Shown here: positions 7,335 through 16,909 of the stretch, piece after piece
Numbering within the stretch: position 1 is the stretch's first letter
Layout of the letters: each line of letters opens with the position of its first letter
NCBI RefSeq assembly: GCF_902726545.1
Contig: NZ_CACVAD010000049.1
Coordinates: forward strand, 1 to 34,686
Length of the DNA: 34,686 bases
Direction of reading: 5' to 3'
Origin: Yersinia artesiana
GTDB lineage: Bacteria; Pseudomonadota; Gammaproteobacteria; Enterobacterales; Enterobacteriaceae
Made by a program: the position numbers and the translations under genes
Notes under the pieces: model-generated
Database searches by the model: none
Told to the model about the DNA's origin: nothing
Seen by the model: only the letters and a program-made list of their open reading frames with translations

Positions 7335-8057
7335 ATGAGCACGCTTTTTATTGCAGATTTGCATCTTAGCGTTCAGGAACCGGCAATCACTGCCGGTTTC
7401 CTGCATTTTATCCAGCGCGAAGCGATTCATGCCGACGCGTTATATATTCTGGGCGATTTATTCGAGTCCTGGATTGGCGATGATGATCCCGAACCGCTGT
7501 ATCGACAAATCGCTGCTGCGTTAAAATCACTCCAACAGCACGGCGTGCCTTGCTACTTTATTCACGGCAATCGCGATTTTCTACTGGGTAAACACTTTGC
7601 TTTTGAAAGCGGTATGACTTTGCTACCGGAAGAAAAAGTTGTTGATTTATATGGCCGTAAAATCGTTATTTTACATGGCGATACCCTGTGTACTGATGAT
7701 GCTGATTATCAGCATTTTCGCCGTCGAGTACACAACCCCGTGATCCAAAAATTATTCTTATGGCTGCCGCTGCGCTTTCGGTTACGCATTGCTGCTTATA
7801 TGCGCAATCAAAGCCAACAAAATAATAGCGGTAAATCGCAACTGATTATGGATGTGAATCCACACGCGGTAGTTGAGGCTTTCGAGCGGAATAATGTCAG
7901 TTGGATGATTCATGGGCATACCCATCGCCCTGCGGTTCATACTGTTGAATTAGCATCGACAACCGCACACCGGGTGGTTTTGGGCGCCTGGCATGTTGAA
8001 GGCTCCATGGTTAAAGTCACGGCCGATAAAGTTGAATTGATTAAATTCCCGTTTTAG
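7335..8057 (+). CDS. lpxH: UDP-2,3-diacylglucosamine pyrophosphohydrolase
   Basis: LpxH cleaves UDP-2,3-diacylglucosamine to lipid X and UMP, the fourth step of lipid A synthesis, at the inner-membrane surface. The 240-residue length equals that of E. coli. Calcineurin-like metal ligands are in place: Asp8 and His10 (ADLHLS), Asp41 (GDLFESW), Asn79 (GNRD), His114 (LHGD), and His195/His197 (HGHTH). It sits 10 bp after ppiB and upstream of the separately regulated purEK operon. The short AT-rich spacer after it has only a weak terminator-like arrangement. Confidence 0.98.
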   Translation: MSTLFIADLHLSVQEPAITAGFLHFIQREAIHADALYILGDLFESWIGDDDPEPLYRQIAAALKSLQQHGVPCYFIHGNRDFLLGKHFAFESGMTLLPEEKVVDLYGRKIVILHGDTLCTDDADYQHFRRRVHNPVIQKLFLWLPLRFRLRIAAYMRNQSQQNNSGKSQLIMDVNPHAVVEAFERNNVSWMIHGHTHRPAVHTVELASTTAHRVVLGAWHVEGSMVKVTADKVELIKFPF

Positions 8058-8118
8058 CTTTCACGTTTTACCTCATGAAGCGCAATAAAAAAACTAATAA
8101 AACCCGCTAAAAGCAGCT

Positions 8119-8134
8119 ACGCAACCGTTTTCCT
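8119..8134 (+). promoter_or_regulatory. PurR operator of purEK
   Basis: ACGCAACCGTTTTCCT matches the PurR consensus (ACGCAAACGTTTTCGT-like palindrome), with the central CCGTTT core kept. It overlaps the -35 region of the purE promoter, so hypoxanthine- or guanine-bound PurR would block RNA polymerase, as in E. coli. Confidence 0.8.
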
Positions 8135-8156
8135 TGTCTGTGGCTCATGATATGCT
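8128..8156 (+). promoter_or_regulatory. purEK promoter
   Basis: TTTTCC (8128-8133) and TATGCT (8151-8156) are separated by 17 bp and overlap the PurR box. The start codon of purE lies 79 bp downstream of the -10. Confidence 0.6.
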
Positions 8157-8234
8157 CTACGCCCTCTTCGCCAGTCACGATTTATAGAAAATCGCTCTGG
8201 CCGACGCTTGCGCAATCACAGGAGCTTTACACTC

Positions 8235-8774
8235 ATGGGAGCTAACCTCGATTCGGCTTATCCAGCCGGGGTTAAAATCGCTATCGTAATGGGGTCCAAG
8301 AGTGACTGGGCCACCATGCAGTTCGCCGCCGACGTGCTCACCACGCTCAATGTCCCGTTTCATGTTGAAGTTGTTTCCGCGCACCGAACCCCTGACAAAC
8401 TGTTCAGCTTTGCCGAACAAGCCGATGCCAATGGCTTACATGTCATTATTGCAGGTGCGGGCGGCGCAGCTCACTTGCCGGGTATGCTGGCAGCCAAAAC
8501 ACTGGTGCCCGTCCTCGGTGTGCCGGTGCAAAGTGCGGCATTAAGTGGTGTCGATAGCCTGTATTCCATCGTGCAAATGCCGCGCGGTATTCCTGTGGGG
8601 ACACTGGCGATCGGTAAAGCAGGTGCAGCGAATGCGGCCTTGTTGGCGGCTCAAATACTGGCACTGCATGATACTGAATTGGCTGCACGTTTAGCTGATT
8701 GGCGTACCAGCCAAACCGACGAAGTGTTAGATAATCCAGATCCGCGGGTGCCAGACTTACAGGTGACGGCATGA
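8235..8774 (+). CDS. purE: N5-carboxyaminoimidazole ribonucleotide mutase
   Basis: PurE converts N5-CAIR to CAIR in de novo purine synthesis. ATG at 8235 ([12 protein letters not shown]) is chosen because AGGAG lies 10 nt upstream; an in-frame TTG at 8208 has no such site. The 179-residue product is about 10 longer than E. coli PurE, through an N-terminal extension before [12 protein letters not shown]. Class I PurE motifs are intact: GSKSDW, VSAHRTP with the catalytic His, [11 protein letters not shown], and [13 protein letters not shown]. The start of purK overlaps its end by 4 nt (ATGA), giving translational coupling. PurR control is expected. Confidence 0.98.
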   Translation: MGANLDSAYPAGVKIAIVMGSKSDWATMQFAADVLTTLNVPFHVEVVSAHRTPDKLFSFAEQADANGLHVIIAGAGGAAHLPGMLAAKTLVPVLGVPVQSAALSGVDSLYSIVQMPRGIPVGTLAIGKAGAANAALLAAQILALHDTELAARLADWRTSQTDEVLDNPDPRVPDLQVTA

Positions 8775-9835
8775 AACCTGTTTGCGTATTAGGAAATGGT
8801 CAGTTAGGACGCATGCTACGTCAAGCCGGCGAGCCGCTAGGTATTGCCGTGTATCCGGTGGGTTTAGATGCCGAGCCAGAAGCCGTGCCCTATCAGAATA
8901 GTGTGATTACCGCCGAAATTGAGCGCTGGCCGGAAACGGCTTTAACCCGTGAACTCGCCACCCACACGGCTTTCGTTAACCGCGATATTTTTCCTCAGCT
9001 GGCTGATCGTCTGACGCAAAAGCAATTGCTCGATAGCCTGAATTTGGCGACCGCTCCCTGGCAATTATTGGCGAGCGCCAGCGAATGGCCGCACATTTTT
9101 GCCACGCTGGGTGAATTAGCCATCGTAAAACGCCGGGTTGGCGGTTATGACGGCCGGGGTCAGTGGCGTTTACGCACCGGTGAACAAGAGAGTTTACCCG
9201 CCGATGCTTACGGCGAATGTATTGTCGAGCAGGGTATTAACTTTTCTGGCGAGGTTTCACTGGTCGGTGCGCGCAGCCATCAAGGTCAATCGGTCTTTTA
9301 TCCACTCACCCATAACCTGCATGAAGATGGCATCCTGCGCATGAGTGTGGCTTTGCCACAACCCAATAGCAGACTACAGCAGCAAGCAGAAAAAATGCTG
9401 TCTGCCATTATGGATAAGCTGAATTATGTTGGTGTGATGGCGATGGAATGCTTTATCGTCGGCGACAGTTTGTTGATCAATGAGCTGGCACCACGGGTGC
9501 ATAATAGTGGGCATTGGACACAAAATGGCGCTTCTATCAGCCAGTTCGAGCTGCATCTGCGCGCTATTTTGGGTTTGCCACTGCCAACACCGGTGGTCAA
9601 TACTCCGTCGGCGATGGTCAATCTGATTGGTACGCCAGTGAATACCGATTGGCTGTCACTGCCCCTGGTGCATCTGCATTGGTATGAAAAAGAAGTGCGC
9701 GAGGGGCGCAAAGTGGGTCATTTGAATTTAAATGATCCCGATGGTGCGGCATTAAGCACCGCCCTGGCGGCACTGGCCCCGCTGTTACCAGCGGAATACC
9801 AAAACGCCCTGCGCTGGGCGCGAGCCAAGTTATAA
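8771..9835 (+). CDS. purK: 5-(Carboxyamino)imidazole ribonucleotide synthase
   Basis: PurK uses ATP and bicarbonate to convert AIR to N5-CAIR, the substrate of PurE. The 354-residue length matches E. coli PurK (355). It starts with the pre-ATP-grasp strand [18 protein letters not shown]-grasp features are [30 protein letters not shown], and the Mg/substrate motif [18 protein letters not shown]. It overlaps purE by 4 nt. A 9-bp hairpin (9854-9877) 18 bp after the stop probably terminates the operon. Confidence 0.98.
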   Translation: MKPVCVLGNGQLGRMLRQAGEPLGIAVYPVGLDAEPEAVPYQNSVITAEIERWPETALTRELATHTAFVNRDIFPQLADRLTQKQLLDSLNLATAPWQLLASASEWPHIFATLGELAIVKRRVGGYDGRGQWRLRTGEQESLPADAYGECIVEQGINFSGEVSLVGARSHQGQSVFYPLTHNLHEDGILRMSVALPQPNSRLQQQAEKMLSAIMDKLNYVGVMAMECFIVGDSLLINELAPRVHNSGHWTQNGASISQFELHLRAILGLPLPTPVVNTPSAMVNLIGTPVNTDWLSLPLVHLHWYEKEVREGRKVGHLNLNDPDGAALSTALAALAPLLPAEYQNALRWARAKL

Positions 9836-9853
9836 TAAAATCAAAGCATAAAT

Positions 9854-10078
9854 AAGTCACGGTACTCGCCGTGACTTGAGGTTAATGACAAAGTGCCCGT
9901 AACGGTGAAAACAGGCAGATCGTAAAGACGCCGTAAACCCTTCCCTGGGGGCTCGAGCCGCGCCATCCGTGGCGCGGACGCTTTACTCTTCTCCCTGTCC
10001 TCACCTTGCAAGATCGAGTCCTCAGGGTTTGTCAGCGGTCTGAAGTCACGGTACTGGCCGTAACTTGAAACTACTGAC
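9854..10078. repeat. Intergenic repeat region with paired direct repeats and palindromic core
   Basis: The 357-bp gap between the convergent purK and ybbP holds no credible gene. A unit of about 39 bp starting AAGTCACGGTACT occurs at 9854 and again at 10043, in the same orientation. The first copy folds into a perfect 9-bp hairpin (AAGTCACGG/CCGTGACTT, loop TACTCG), and the second has one mismatch. Between them lies a perfect 8-bp palindromic stem CCGCGCCA-TCCG-TGGCGCGG (9958-9977), flanked by GTAAAG and CTTTAC. I recall similar sequences in other Yersinia intergenic gaps, so this is probably a dispersed repeat. The first hairpin may also terminate purEK. Confidence 0.6.
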
Positions 10079-10192
10079 AAAATCAAATGAAGGGGAAACG
10101 TGCCGTTGGGGCCGCTCTTAGTTTCAATACAAGTGCGTAAGCCATCGGATCGCCCCAAGGTGCGGTCACCCCTTCACTCACCAATGCTAAAT

Positions 10193-12619
10193 CTAATAAC
10201 TGCGGAACAGTGCCCGCCCCCGCAACAACCTTGTCCCTAACCAACCACCACACAGTGACAGCAACAAGGCCGCTGCCAGTGGCAATAACCACCACATGAC
10301 CCAATTTGGCTGCCACGGGAAATCAAACACTAACCGTTGTAATGCCCAAAGTGCGGCTTCGGCACCAATGGCTGCCGCCAGCCCTGCCACCAGCCCCAGT
10401 AACGCAAACTCCCACCACAATGTGCCTCGCAGTAAGCGTTTACTTGCACCAAGTGTCCGGTACACCACCAGTTCCTGACGGCGCTGGCGCATACCGACTT
10501 GCACTTGCGCTAATAGCAGTAAGGTGCCACAGATAATCACCAATACCACCATCACTTCCAGCGCCCGGCTGACCTGTTGCAGCACTTGCCCGACCTGTTT
10601 CAACATCGCCCCGATATCCAGCAAGCTGAGAGTCGGGAACTGACGGTTCAATTGCGTCAATACCTCCCCGTCACCGTGATAACGGAAGCTGGTCAGCCAG
10701 GTTTGTGGTTGCCCATCCAGAGCGCCCGGCGGGAAAATAAAGTAAAAATTAGGGCGCAGACTTTCCCAGTCCACCTGACGAACACTGCTCACCGTGGCAC
10801 CAAATGACTGCGTATCGCCACTGAATGTCAGTTTATCGCCGATTTTAATACCCAATCTGTCAGCAATCCCTTGCTCTATCGATACCTCATCCGCCTTGGG
10901 CGGCCATTGACCTGCGGTCAAAATATTGTGCGCCGGTAGATCCTGCTGCCAGGTCAGATTCAGCTCCCGATTAACCGCCTCACCGCCGGGTGCATCTTCT
11001 GCGACCCGCTCAGTCGCCAGTTGTTGATTAATCTCACTCAAACGCACTCGGACAATCGGATAGAAAGTCGACGGCGTTATCTGATGCTGCGTGAGAAACT
11101 CCGTGACTTGCGGCACCTGTTGCGGTGTCATATTCAGCAAAAAGTAATTCGGGCTATCTGGTGGCAACTGTTGTTGCCAGCGATCCAAAAGATCCCCGCG
11201 CAGCACCAATAACAGCGCCAACAGCATAAATGAAAGAGAGAATGCAGCCAGTTGGGTCAGGGTCATCCAGGGTTGGCGCAGTAAGCGGTTAATAGCCAGC
11301 CGCAATGACAGGCGAGTGACCGTCAGGCGACGTAACAGTAATAAACCGCCCCATCCGACCACACCTAACAGCAGCGCCAATACCACCATCCCCCCGAGGA
11401 TCGCCCATAGCAGCGTATTCCCCCCCATCAGTAAGGCTAATAGCCCGACCACAATGGCGATCATCACCGGAATAAAGTAGCGCAGCGGCCAGACATTAGC
11501 GGAAACATCACGGCGCAGTACCCGCAGTGGTTGAGTCGCCAGCAGTTGCCGGTATGGGCGAATACCCACCAGCAGAGAAATCAATATCAGCGATCCCATT
11601 GACCATACCCATGGCCATACGCCAGCTGCCGGTAATGCGGCGGGTAATACTGGGGATAACAAACGAACTAATATTTTCTCGAACAATAAACCAATTACAC
11701 TGCCGCACAGCCCAGCCAATACTAAAACCGAGAGCCATTGGCCGATAATCAACCGCCGCAACGCGCTGCGCCCGGCACCTAATGTCTTTAGCACCGCCAC
11801 CAGATCATAGCGACTGCGGCAATAATGCCCCATCGCCACAGCAACCGCGGCAATGGAGAGCAATAACGTCAATAACGCCGATAGCAGCAAGAACTGCTGT
11901 GCGCGCTGTAGGGATTTCCCCAGCGCGCCGCCCGACTCTTGCAAACCATACCAGCGCTGATCCGGTTTCAATTGTGGCGTCAGCCAGTCACTAAACTGAG
12001 TGATAGCCTCCGTTGGGCCTGCAAACATATAGTGATAGCTCAACCGGCTACCCGGTTGTATTGCACCGGTTTTCTCCACATCAGCCAGATTGATTAAAAT
12101 TCGCGGCGCGGTCTGGAAGGGGTTAAAACCCGAATCAGGTTCTTGCAGCACTTCGCCAATGATTTTCAGCGAAGTATCACCAACTTCCAATGTGTCGCCG
12201 ACTTTAACACCGAGCAGCGCCAACAACCGCGGGGCCACCAGCGCGGTTCCCGGCTCAAGTTTGACATCTGCCGGTAAAGTTTCCAGCTTGCCATACAGTG
12301 GATAAGCTAAATCTGTGGCTTTTACATCTGCCAGTTGTGGGCGATCTCCGGCAAAAGTCATGGTCATAAATGAAAGCTGGCGGCTGACAGACAACCCCTG
12401 CTGTTTCGCCTCCAATAACCACGCTTCAGGAGCGGGACGGGACGTTTTCAGCACCCGATCGCCTGCCAGAAAATCACGGCTTTGCTGACTAAGCCCTTTT
12501 TCCATGCGATCGCTGATAGTCCCTAGCGCCAGCACACAAGCGACAGCCAGAGTTAATGCCAACCAGACAATCAGCAGTGAGGGCGAGCGCCATTCACGCC
12601 AAAACCAGCGCCAAATCAT
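10193..12619 (-). CDS. ybbP: ABC transporter permease YbbP (FtsX-like)
   Basis: This 808-residue inner-membrane protein is the permease partner of the YbbA ATPase. The start MIWRWFWREWRSPSLL is chosen because it overlaps the ybbA stop by 4 nt, which implies coupling. Topology: an N-terminal helix near residues 15-35, a large periplasmic domain, several helices from about 250 to 430 (SALLTLLLSIAAVAVAMGHY region), a helix near 460, a second periplasmic domain, and three C-terminal helices ending RALFRSY. This is the duplicated FtsX/MacB-like layout. The family extrudes hydrophobic molecules or lipoproteins, but the substrate is not certain. Conserved linkage to the periplasmic esterase TesA suggests a joint role in handling acyl-containing molecules (inference). 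Confidence 0.95.
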   Translation of the reverse strand: MIWRWFWREWRSPSLLIVWLALTLAVACVLALGTISDRMEKGLSQQSRDFLAGDRVLKTSRPAPEAWLLEAKQQGLSVSRQLSFMTMTFAGDRPQLADVKATDLAYPLYGKLETLPADVKLEPGTALVAPRLLALLGVKVGDTLEVGDTSLKIIGEVLQEPDSGFNPFQTAPRILINLADVEKTGAIQPGSRLSYHYMFAGPTEAITQFSDWLTPQLKPDQRWYGLQESGGALGKSLQRAQQFLLLSALLTLLLSIAAVAVAMGHYCRSRYDLVAVLKTLGAGRSALRRLIIGQWLSVLVLAGLCGSVIGLLFEKILVRLLSPVLPAALPAAGVWPWVWSMGSLILISLLVGIRPYRQLLATQPLRVLRRDVSANVWPLRYFIPVMIAIVVGLLALLMGGNTLLWAILGGMVVLALLLGVVGWGGLLLLRRLTVTRLSLRLAINRLLRQPWMTLTQLAAFSLSFMLLALLLVLRGDLLDRWQQQLPPDSPNYFLLNMTPQQVPQVTEFLTQHQITPSTFYPIVRVRLSEINQQLATERVAEDAPGGEAVNRELNLTWQQDLPAHNILTAGQWPPKADEVSIEQGIADRLGIKIGDKLTFSGDTQSFGATVSSVRQVDWESLRPNFYFIFPPGALDGQPQTWLTSFRYHGDGEVLTQLNRQFPTLSLLDIGAMLKQVGQVLQQVSRALEVMVVLVIICGTLLLLAQVQVGMRQRRQELVVYRTLGASKRLLRGTLWWEFALLGLVAGLAAAIGAEAALWALQRLVFDFPWQPNWVMWWLLPLAAALLLSLCGGWLGTRLLRGRALFRSY

Positions 12620-13302
12620 GCTTCCTCCCACAATTTACCGTCTTGTAGTCGCAGCCGGCGCTGGCAACGGCCAGCCAACTGCACATCATGGGTTACCAGT
12701 ATCAGCGTGGTGTCATAGTCGCGATTAAGAGAAAAGAGTAAGTCGGCAATACGGTCACCGGTATGGCGATCAAGATTGCCGGTTGGCTCATCGGCAAATA
12801 ACACTTTTGGCCGCCCACTAAAGGCTCGAGCCAACGCCACCCGTTGCTGCTCGCCACCGGAGAGTTGAGCCGGAAGGTGGTGAAGGCGCTTCTCAAGGCC
12901 CACCAGCTTTAATAGCTCAATGGCATGCACTTTACTCTCGCGTTCACTTTCACCACGTAACAGCGCCGGAAGTTGGACATTTTCCAATGTATTAAGTGTC
13001 GGCACCAACATAAATGATTGGAAAACAAAACCAACATTTTTTGCCCGCAGTTGCGCGCGCCCTTCTTCATCCATGGCAGTCAAAGAGTGGCCGAGTAAAC
13101 TCACCTCACCGCTACTTCCATCATCGAGGCCCGCCAGAATTCCCAGCAAAGTTGATTTACCTGAACCTGACTCACCAATCAGCGCAATTGTCTGAGCGGG
13201 TTTGACAACCAACTCAACTCCGGTAAGGATGGAGATCTGTTGCTCACCCTGACCGACGTGTTTATTAAGATGATGAACTTCAAGAACGTTTTCCGCTGGC
13301 AT
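12616..13302 (-). CDS. ybbA: ABC transporter ATP-binding protein YbbA
   Basis: This 228-residue ATPase is of the LolD/MacB class. Walker A is GESGSGKST, the Q-loop is in FVFQSFMLVP, the signature is LSGGEQQRVALARA, Walker B is VLFADEPTGNLD, and the switch His is in LVTHD. The start MPAENVLEVHH agrees with the E. coli protein. Its 5' end overlaps the 5' end of the divergent tesA by 33 bp. Its stop overlaps the ybbP start (ATGA). It powers transport by YbbP. Confidence 0.97.
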   Translation of the reverse strand: MPAENVLEVHHLNKHVGQGEQQISILTGVELVVKPAQTIALIGESGSGKSTLLGILAGLDDGSSGEVSLLGHSLTAMDEEGRAQLRAKNVGFVFQSFMLVPTLNTLENVQLPALLRGESERESKVHAIELLKLVGLEKRLHHLPAQLSGGEQQRVALARAFSGRPKVLFADEPTGNLDRHTGDRIADLLFSLNRDYDTTLILVTHDVQLAGRCQRRLRLQDGKLWEEA

Positions 13303-13908
13303 CTTCCCTTCCTATTACTATTGGGATTATTCAGTTTGCGTGCCGCCGCAACCGACACACTTTTGATTCTCGGCGACAGTTTAAGCGCCGGTTACCGCCT
13401 GCCCATTGCCGAAGCCTGGCCTTCACGGCTGGATAAAACATGGCAGGCCACCCCATCATTACCCAAGGTGGTTAACGCCAGTATCAGTGGCGATACAGCG
13501 GCCCAGGGCTTAGCCCGTCTGCCTGCCTTGCTGAAACAACATCAGCCCCGCTGGGTACTGATTGAATTAGGTGCCAATGACGGCCTGCGCGGTTTCCCAA
13601 CGCAGGATATTCAACGGGATCTCACGCAAGTTATCAACCTGATAAAGGAAGCAAAAGCGCAACCCTTATTGATGCAAATCCGCATTCCACCTAACTACGG
13701 CCGCCGTTATACTGATGCCTTCAGTGCGATGTATCCACAACTGGCACAGCAATTTGGCATCCCATTGGTACCATTCTTTATGGAACAGGTTGCCGTAAAG
13801 CCTGAGTGGATGCAGGATGATGGCTTACATCCTAACGCCTTGGCGCAACCTTTCATTGCCGATTGGATGGCGCAGCAACTCAAGCCGTTAGTCACTAATA
13901 AGCCTTAG
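13270..13908 (+). CDS. tesA: Multifunctional acyl-CoA thioesterase I / lysophospholipase L1
   Basis: This is a periplasmic SGNH hydrolase acting on acyl-CoA, lysophospholipids and esters. The 212-residue precursor starts MMNFKNVFRWHLPF, the same N-terminus as E. coli TesA, so the in-frame ATG 10 codons upstream is not used here. A signal peptide with hydrophobic core LPFLLLLGLF is probably cleaved after RAAA, leaving TDTLLILGDS with the nucleophile Ser at mature position 10. Other family blocks are GANDG (oxyanion Asn) and DGLHPNA (Asp-His). Its start lies inside ybbA on the other strand, so its promoter must lie within the ybbA coding region. Confidence 0.97.
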   Translation: MMNFKNVFRWHLPFLLLLGLFSLRAAATDTLLILGDSLSAGYRLPIAEAWPSRLDKTWQATPSLPKVVNASISGDTAAQGLARLPALLKQHQPRWVLIELGANDGLRGFPTQDIQRDLTQVINLIKEAKAQPLLMQIRIPPNYGRRYTDAFSAMYPQLAQQFGIPLVPFFMEQVAVKPEWMQDDGLHPNALAQPFIADWMAQQLKPLVTNKP

Positions 13909-13953
13909 TTAACCACTTGTTTAGATAAATAGAACCACTCATCAGGTAAAGTT

Positions 13954-14730
13954 ATGCAAAAAACAGTATTAATTACCGGTTGTTCCAGCGGCATTGGCCT
14001 GGTTGCAGCGCAAGACTTGAAAAACCGCGGCTATCGCATCCTCGCCGCCTGCCGTAAGCCCGATGATGTGGCGAAGATGACACAGTTGGGTCTGGAAGGT
14101 ATTGAACTGGATTTGGATGACAGTGCCAGTGTCGAACGCGCGGCAGCACAAGTTATTGAGCTGACAGGCGGGCGCTTGTATGCTTTGTTTAATAATGGTG
14201 GTTTTGGCCTGTATGGCCCATTACAGACAATTTCACGCCAGCAGTTGGAAAAACAATTTTCCACTAATTTGTTTGGCACTCACCAACTAACACAATTATT
14301 ACTGCCCGCCATGCTGCCTCATGGTGAAGGGCGCATCATTCAAACCAGTTCAGTGATGGGATTGGTTTCAACTGCCGGTCGCGGTGCTTATGCCGCCAGT
14401 AAATATGCGTTAGAAGCCTGGTCAGATGCATTACGAATGGAACTGCATGATAGCGGAATTCATGTCAGTTTGATTGAACCCGGCCCGATAAGCACTCATT
14501 TCACACAAAATGTGAATCAGGCCCAAGCTGATAAGCCGGTGAGTAACCCCGGTATTGCGCAGCGTTTTACACTGCCACCAGAAGCGATTTTGCCGAAATT
14601 GCGTCACGCGCTGGAAAGCCCGCGCCCGCAATTGCGCTATCCGGTCACCTTAGTGGCCCATGCATTGACGATACTGCGCCGCATATTACCGGGGCGGATG
14701 CTAGATAAAGTCCTGCGTGGCAATTCTTGA
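13954..14730 (+). CDS. ybbO: Short-chain dehydrogenase/reductase YbbO
   Basis: This 258-residue classical SDR begins MQKTVLITGCSSGIGL (Rossmann TGxxxGIG). FNNGGFGLYGP corresponds to the NNAG motif. The catalytic Ser is in QTSSVMG, and the catalytic pair is YAASKYALEAW (YxxxK). ACRKP after the second strand favours NADP(H). E. coli YbbO is reported as an NADP-dependent aldehyde/retinal reductase; the physiological substrate here is unknown. AGGTAA lies about 6 nt before the ATG. It follows tesA by 45 bp on the same strand, and the two may share a transcript. An ERIC element follows it. Confidence 0.93.
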   Translation: MQKTVLITGCSSGIGLVAAQDLKNRGYRILAACRKPDDVAKMTQLGLEGIELDLDDSASVERAAAQVIELTGGRLYALFNNGGFGLYGPLQTISRQQLEKQFSTNLFGTHQLTQLLLPAMLPHGEGRIIQTSSVMGLVSTAGRGAYAASKYALEAWSDALRMELHDSGIHVSLIEPGPISTHFTQNVNQAQADKPVSNPGIAQRFTLPPEAILPKLRHALESPRPQLRYPVTLVAHALTILRRILPGRMLDKVLRGNS

Positions 14731-14777
14731 TAATAGTGATGAGGGTTGAAGCAACATAATTAGCCCCAATTAACTGC

Positions 14778-14904
14778 TATACCCTAAATAATTCGAGTGG
14801 CAGGAAGGCGGCAAGCGAATGAATCCCGATGAGTTGACACCAGTCAATGATTCGGGTGAATGAGAGCAGCCAACACACATGCAGCTTGAAGTATGACGGG
14901 TATA
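14778..14904 (+). repeat. ERIC element (enterobacterial repetitive intergenic consensus), 127 bp
   Basis: The element runs from TATACCC to GGGTATA and is exactly 127 bp, the canonical length. It contains the hallmark blocks CAGGAAGGCGGCAAGCGA, GTGAATCCCGATGAG-like and ATTCGGGTGA (the imperfect central palindrome), and GCAGCTTGAAGTATGACGGG. It lies 47 bp after ybbO and ends 22 bp before the ybbN start, so it would be within or directly upstream of the ybbN leader and could affect its mRNA. Confidence 0.93.
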
Positions 14905-14926
14905 AAACGGATGAGAGAAATAATTC

Positions 14927-15796
14927 ATGCTAGCACCTACAACGATTGATATTACCGAAGCGAACCTACATCAGACCTTAGAACAGTCCATGACAGTGCC
15001 GGTGCTGTTCTACTTTTGGTCTGAACGCAGCCAGCACTGTCTGCAACTCACCCCTGTGCTGGATAAACTGGCCGCCGAGTATGCAGGCCAATTCATTTTG
15101 GCGCGGGTCGATTGCGATGCGCAGCAGATGGTGGCTTCACAATTTGGTTTGCGCTCAATTCCGGCCGTGTATCTGTTTAAAGACGGTCAGCCAGTTGATG
15201 GCTTCCAAGGGCCACAGCCAGAAGAAGTTATCCGCGAATTATTGCAACGGGTATTACCGAAACCTGAAGAGCTGAAAGCAGCCGAAGCGGCACAATTGAT
15301 AAGCGAGGGTAAGGTACAAGAAGCACTGCCATTGCTGAAAGATGCCTGGCAGTTGATGCAGCAAAGCCATAACCCGCAAACCAGTGACATTGCGCTGCAA
15401 CTGGCGGAGGCACAAATTCAGCTCAACCGTAGCGAAGATGCCGAAAGCGTATTGGCGACAATACCACTGCAAGACCGCGATACCCGCTATCAGGGGCTGA
15501 TTGCACAAATCGAGTTGCTCAAACAAGCCGCTGACACACCAGAAATTCAGCAGTTGCAACAACAAGTCGCCGAACAACCGGACAACGTTGAGTTGGCGGT
15601 TCAGTTAGCGCTGCAACTGCATCAGGTAGGTCGTAACGAAGAGGCGCTGGAGTTACTGTTGGGCCACTTGAAGCAAGATCTGGCCGCCGCCAACGGTACT
15701 GCACGTAAGACATTAATGGATATTTTGGCCGCATTGGGCACTGGCGATGCATTGGCGGCTAAATACCGCCGTCAGCTTTATGCATTGCTATACTAA
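14927..15796 (+). CDS. cnoX: Chaperedoxin CnoX (thioredoxin-like/TPR protein YbbN)
   Basis: This 289-residue cytosolic protein has an N-terminal thioredoxin fold (1-110) and a C-terminal TPR region (about 115-289) with repeated Gln- and Leu-rich helices. The usual CxxC is replaced by Ser35-Gln-His-Cys38, as in E. coli CnoX, and the second conserved Cys63 is kept (RVDCDAQQ). In E. coli the protein protects substrates from over-oxidation through mixed disulfides and hands them to GroEL. No clear Shine-Dalgarno is visible (GAGAG 12 nt upstream). The ERIC element ends 22 bp before the start. A GC-rich terminator follows at 15850. Confidence 0.95.
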   Translation: MLAPTTIDITEANLHQTLEQSMTVPVLFYFWSERSQHCLQLTPVLDKLAAEYAGQFILARVDCDAQQMVASQFGLRSIPAVYLFKDGQPVDGFQGPQPEEVIRELLQRVLPKPEELKAAEAAQLISEGKVQEALPLLKDAWQLMQQSHNPQTSDIALQLAEAQIQLNRSEDAESVLATIPLQDRDTRYQGLIAQIELLKQAADTPEIQQLQQQVAEQPDNVELAVQLALQLHQVGRNEEALELLLGHLKQDLAAANGTARKTLMDILAALGTGDALAAKYRRQLYALLY

Positions 15797-15849
15797 CAGG
15801 CGCTTTTAACGATCATTTTCCGCCCTACTGGTTACCATTATTTGCTACT

Positions 15850-15875
15850 GCGCGGGGCCAACCCGCGCTGTTTTA
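15850..15875 (+). terminator. Rho-independent terminator after cnoX
   Basis: GCGCGGG-GCCAA-CCCGCGC is a perfect 7-bp GC stem followed by TGTTTTATT. Confidence 0.8.
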
Positions 15876-15992
15876 TTCTGCCTCAACCTGACTTTCTCTC
15901 ATTTACACGCTTTTACCTGCCTTTAGTTAGGCATTTAGCGCCCCGTCACGTAATATTAAGAAACAAAAATCATTGCTGACAGGAAGTTAAAT

Positions 15993-16907
15993 ATGTTTAC
16001 GGTTATCCCTGTTCTTATCGTTGTAGCTCTGATTGTGGTCTTTTCCTCAATCAAAATCGTCCCACAAGGTTTCCAATGGACAGTCGAGCGTTTTGGCCGT
16101 TATACCAAAACACTGATGCCAGGCCTGAATATAGTTGTGCCATTTATGGATCGTATTGGTCGTAAAATCAATATGATGGAACAGGTTCTGGATATTCCAT
16201 CCCAAGAAATCATTTCCCGCGACAACGCCAATGTGGCGATTGATGCTGTTTGCTTTATTCAGGTTATTGACCCGGTGAAAGCCGCATATGAAGTCAGCAA
16301 TTTGGAACTGGCTATCGTCAACCTGACCATGACCAACTTCCGTACTGTTTTGGGTTCCATGGAGCTGGATGAAATGTTGTCCCAACGCGACAATATCAAC
16401 AGCCGCCTGCTGCATATCGTCGATGAAGCCACCAACCCGTGGGGCATTAAAATCACCCGTATTGAAATCCGTGATGTACGCCCACCGACTGAACTTATTT
16501 CTGCGATGAATGCCCAGATGAAGGCTGAACGTACTAAACGTGCAGATATTCTGGAAGCCGAAGGGGTTCGTCAGGCGGCCATTCTGCGTGCTGAAGGTGA
16601 GAAACAATCACAAATTCTGAAAGCCGAAGGTGAACGTCAGTCTGCATTCTTGCAAGCAGAAGCTCGTGAACGTGCGGCAGAAGCGGAAGCTCAGGCAACC
16701 AAAATGGTTTCTGAAGCTATTGCTGCCGGTGATATTCAAGCCATTAACTACTTTGTGGCACAGAAATATACCGACGCCCTGCAACACATTGGTTCGGCCA
16801 ATAATAGCAAAGTCATTATGATGCCACTGGAAGCCAGCAACCTGATGGGTGCTATCGGTGGTATTGCAGAGCTGATTGGTGAGAGTAAAAACAGCCGGGG
16901 TAAATAA
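15993..16907 (+). CDS. qmcA: SPFH/band-7 membrane protein QmcA
   Basis: This 304-residue stomatin-like protein has an N-terminal hydrophobic anchor ([18 protein letters not shown]), then an SPFH domain starting [20 protein letters not shown] long charged coiled coil follows, with repeated 'AEGxxQ' units ([19 protein letters not shown] and following), and a C-terminal region ends NSRGK. E. coli QmcA forms oligomers with FtsH-HflKC-type membrane quality control. GGAAG lies 7 nt before the start. Its stop is 2 nt from the ybbK start, a tight operon in which the NfeD partner follows the SPFH gene, as is standard for this family. Confidence 0.96.
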   Translation: MFTVIPVLIVVALIVVFSSIKIVPQGFQWTVERFGRYTKTLMPGLNIVVPFMDRIGRKINMMEQVLDIPSQEIISRDNANVAIDAVCFIQVIDPVKAAYEVSNLELAIVNLTMTNFRTVLGSMELDEMLSQRDNINSRLLHIVDEATNPWGIKITRIEIRDVRPPTELISAMNAQMKAERTKRADILEAEGVRQAAILRAEGEKQSQILKAEGERQSAFLQAEARERAAEAEAQATKMVSEAIAAGDIQAINYFVAQKYTDALQHIGSANNSKVIMMPLEASNLMGAIGGIAELIGESKNSRGK

Positions 16908-16909
16908 CC

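Noticed and set aside
9841-10316. Minus-strand frames of 105 and 77 codons after ybbP
   Set aside because: They are low-complexity translations of the repeat spacer and an alternative frame of ybbP; ybbP itself ends normally at 10193.
14927-15796. Loss of the CxxC in CnoX as a broken thioredoxin
   Set aside because: The SxxC form with Cys38 and Cys63 is the same as in functional E. coli CnoX.
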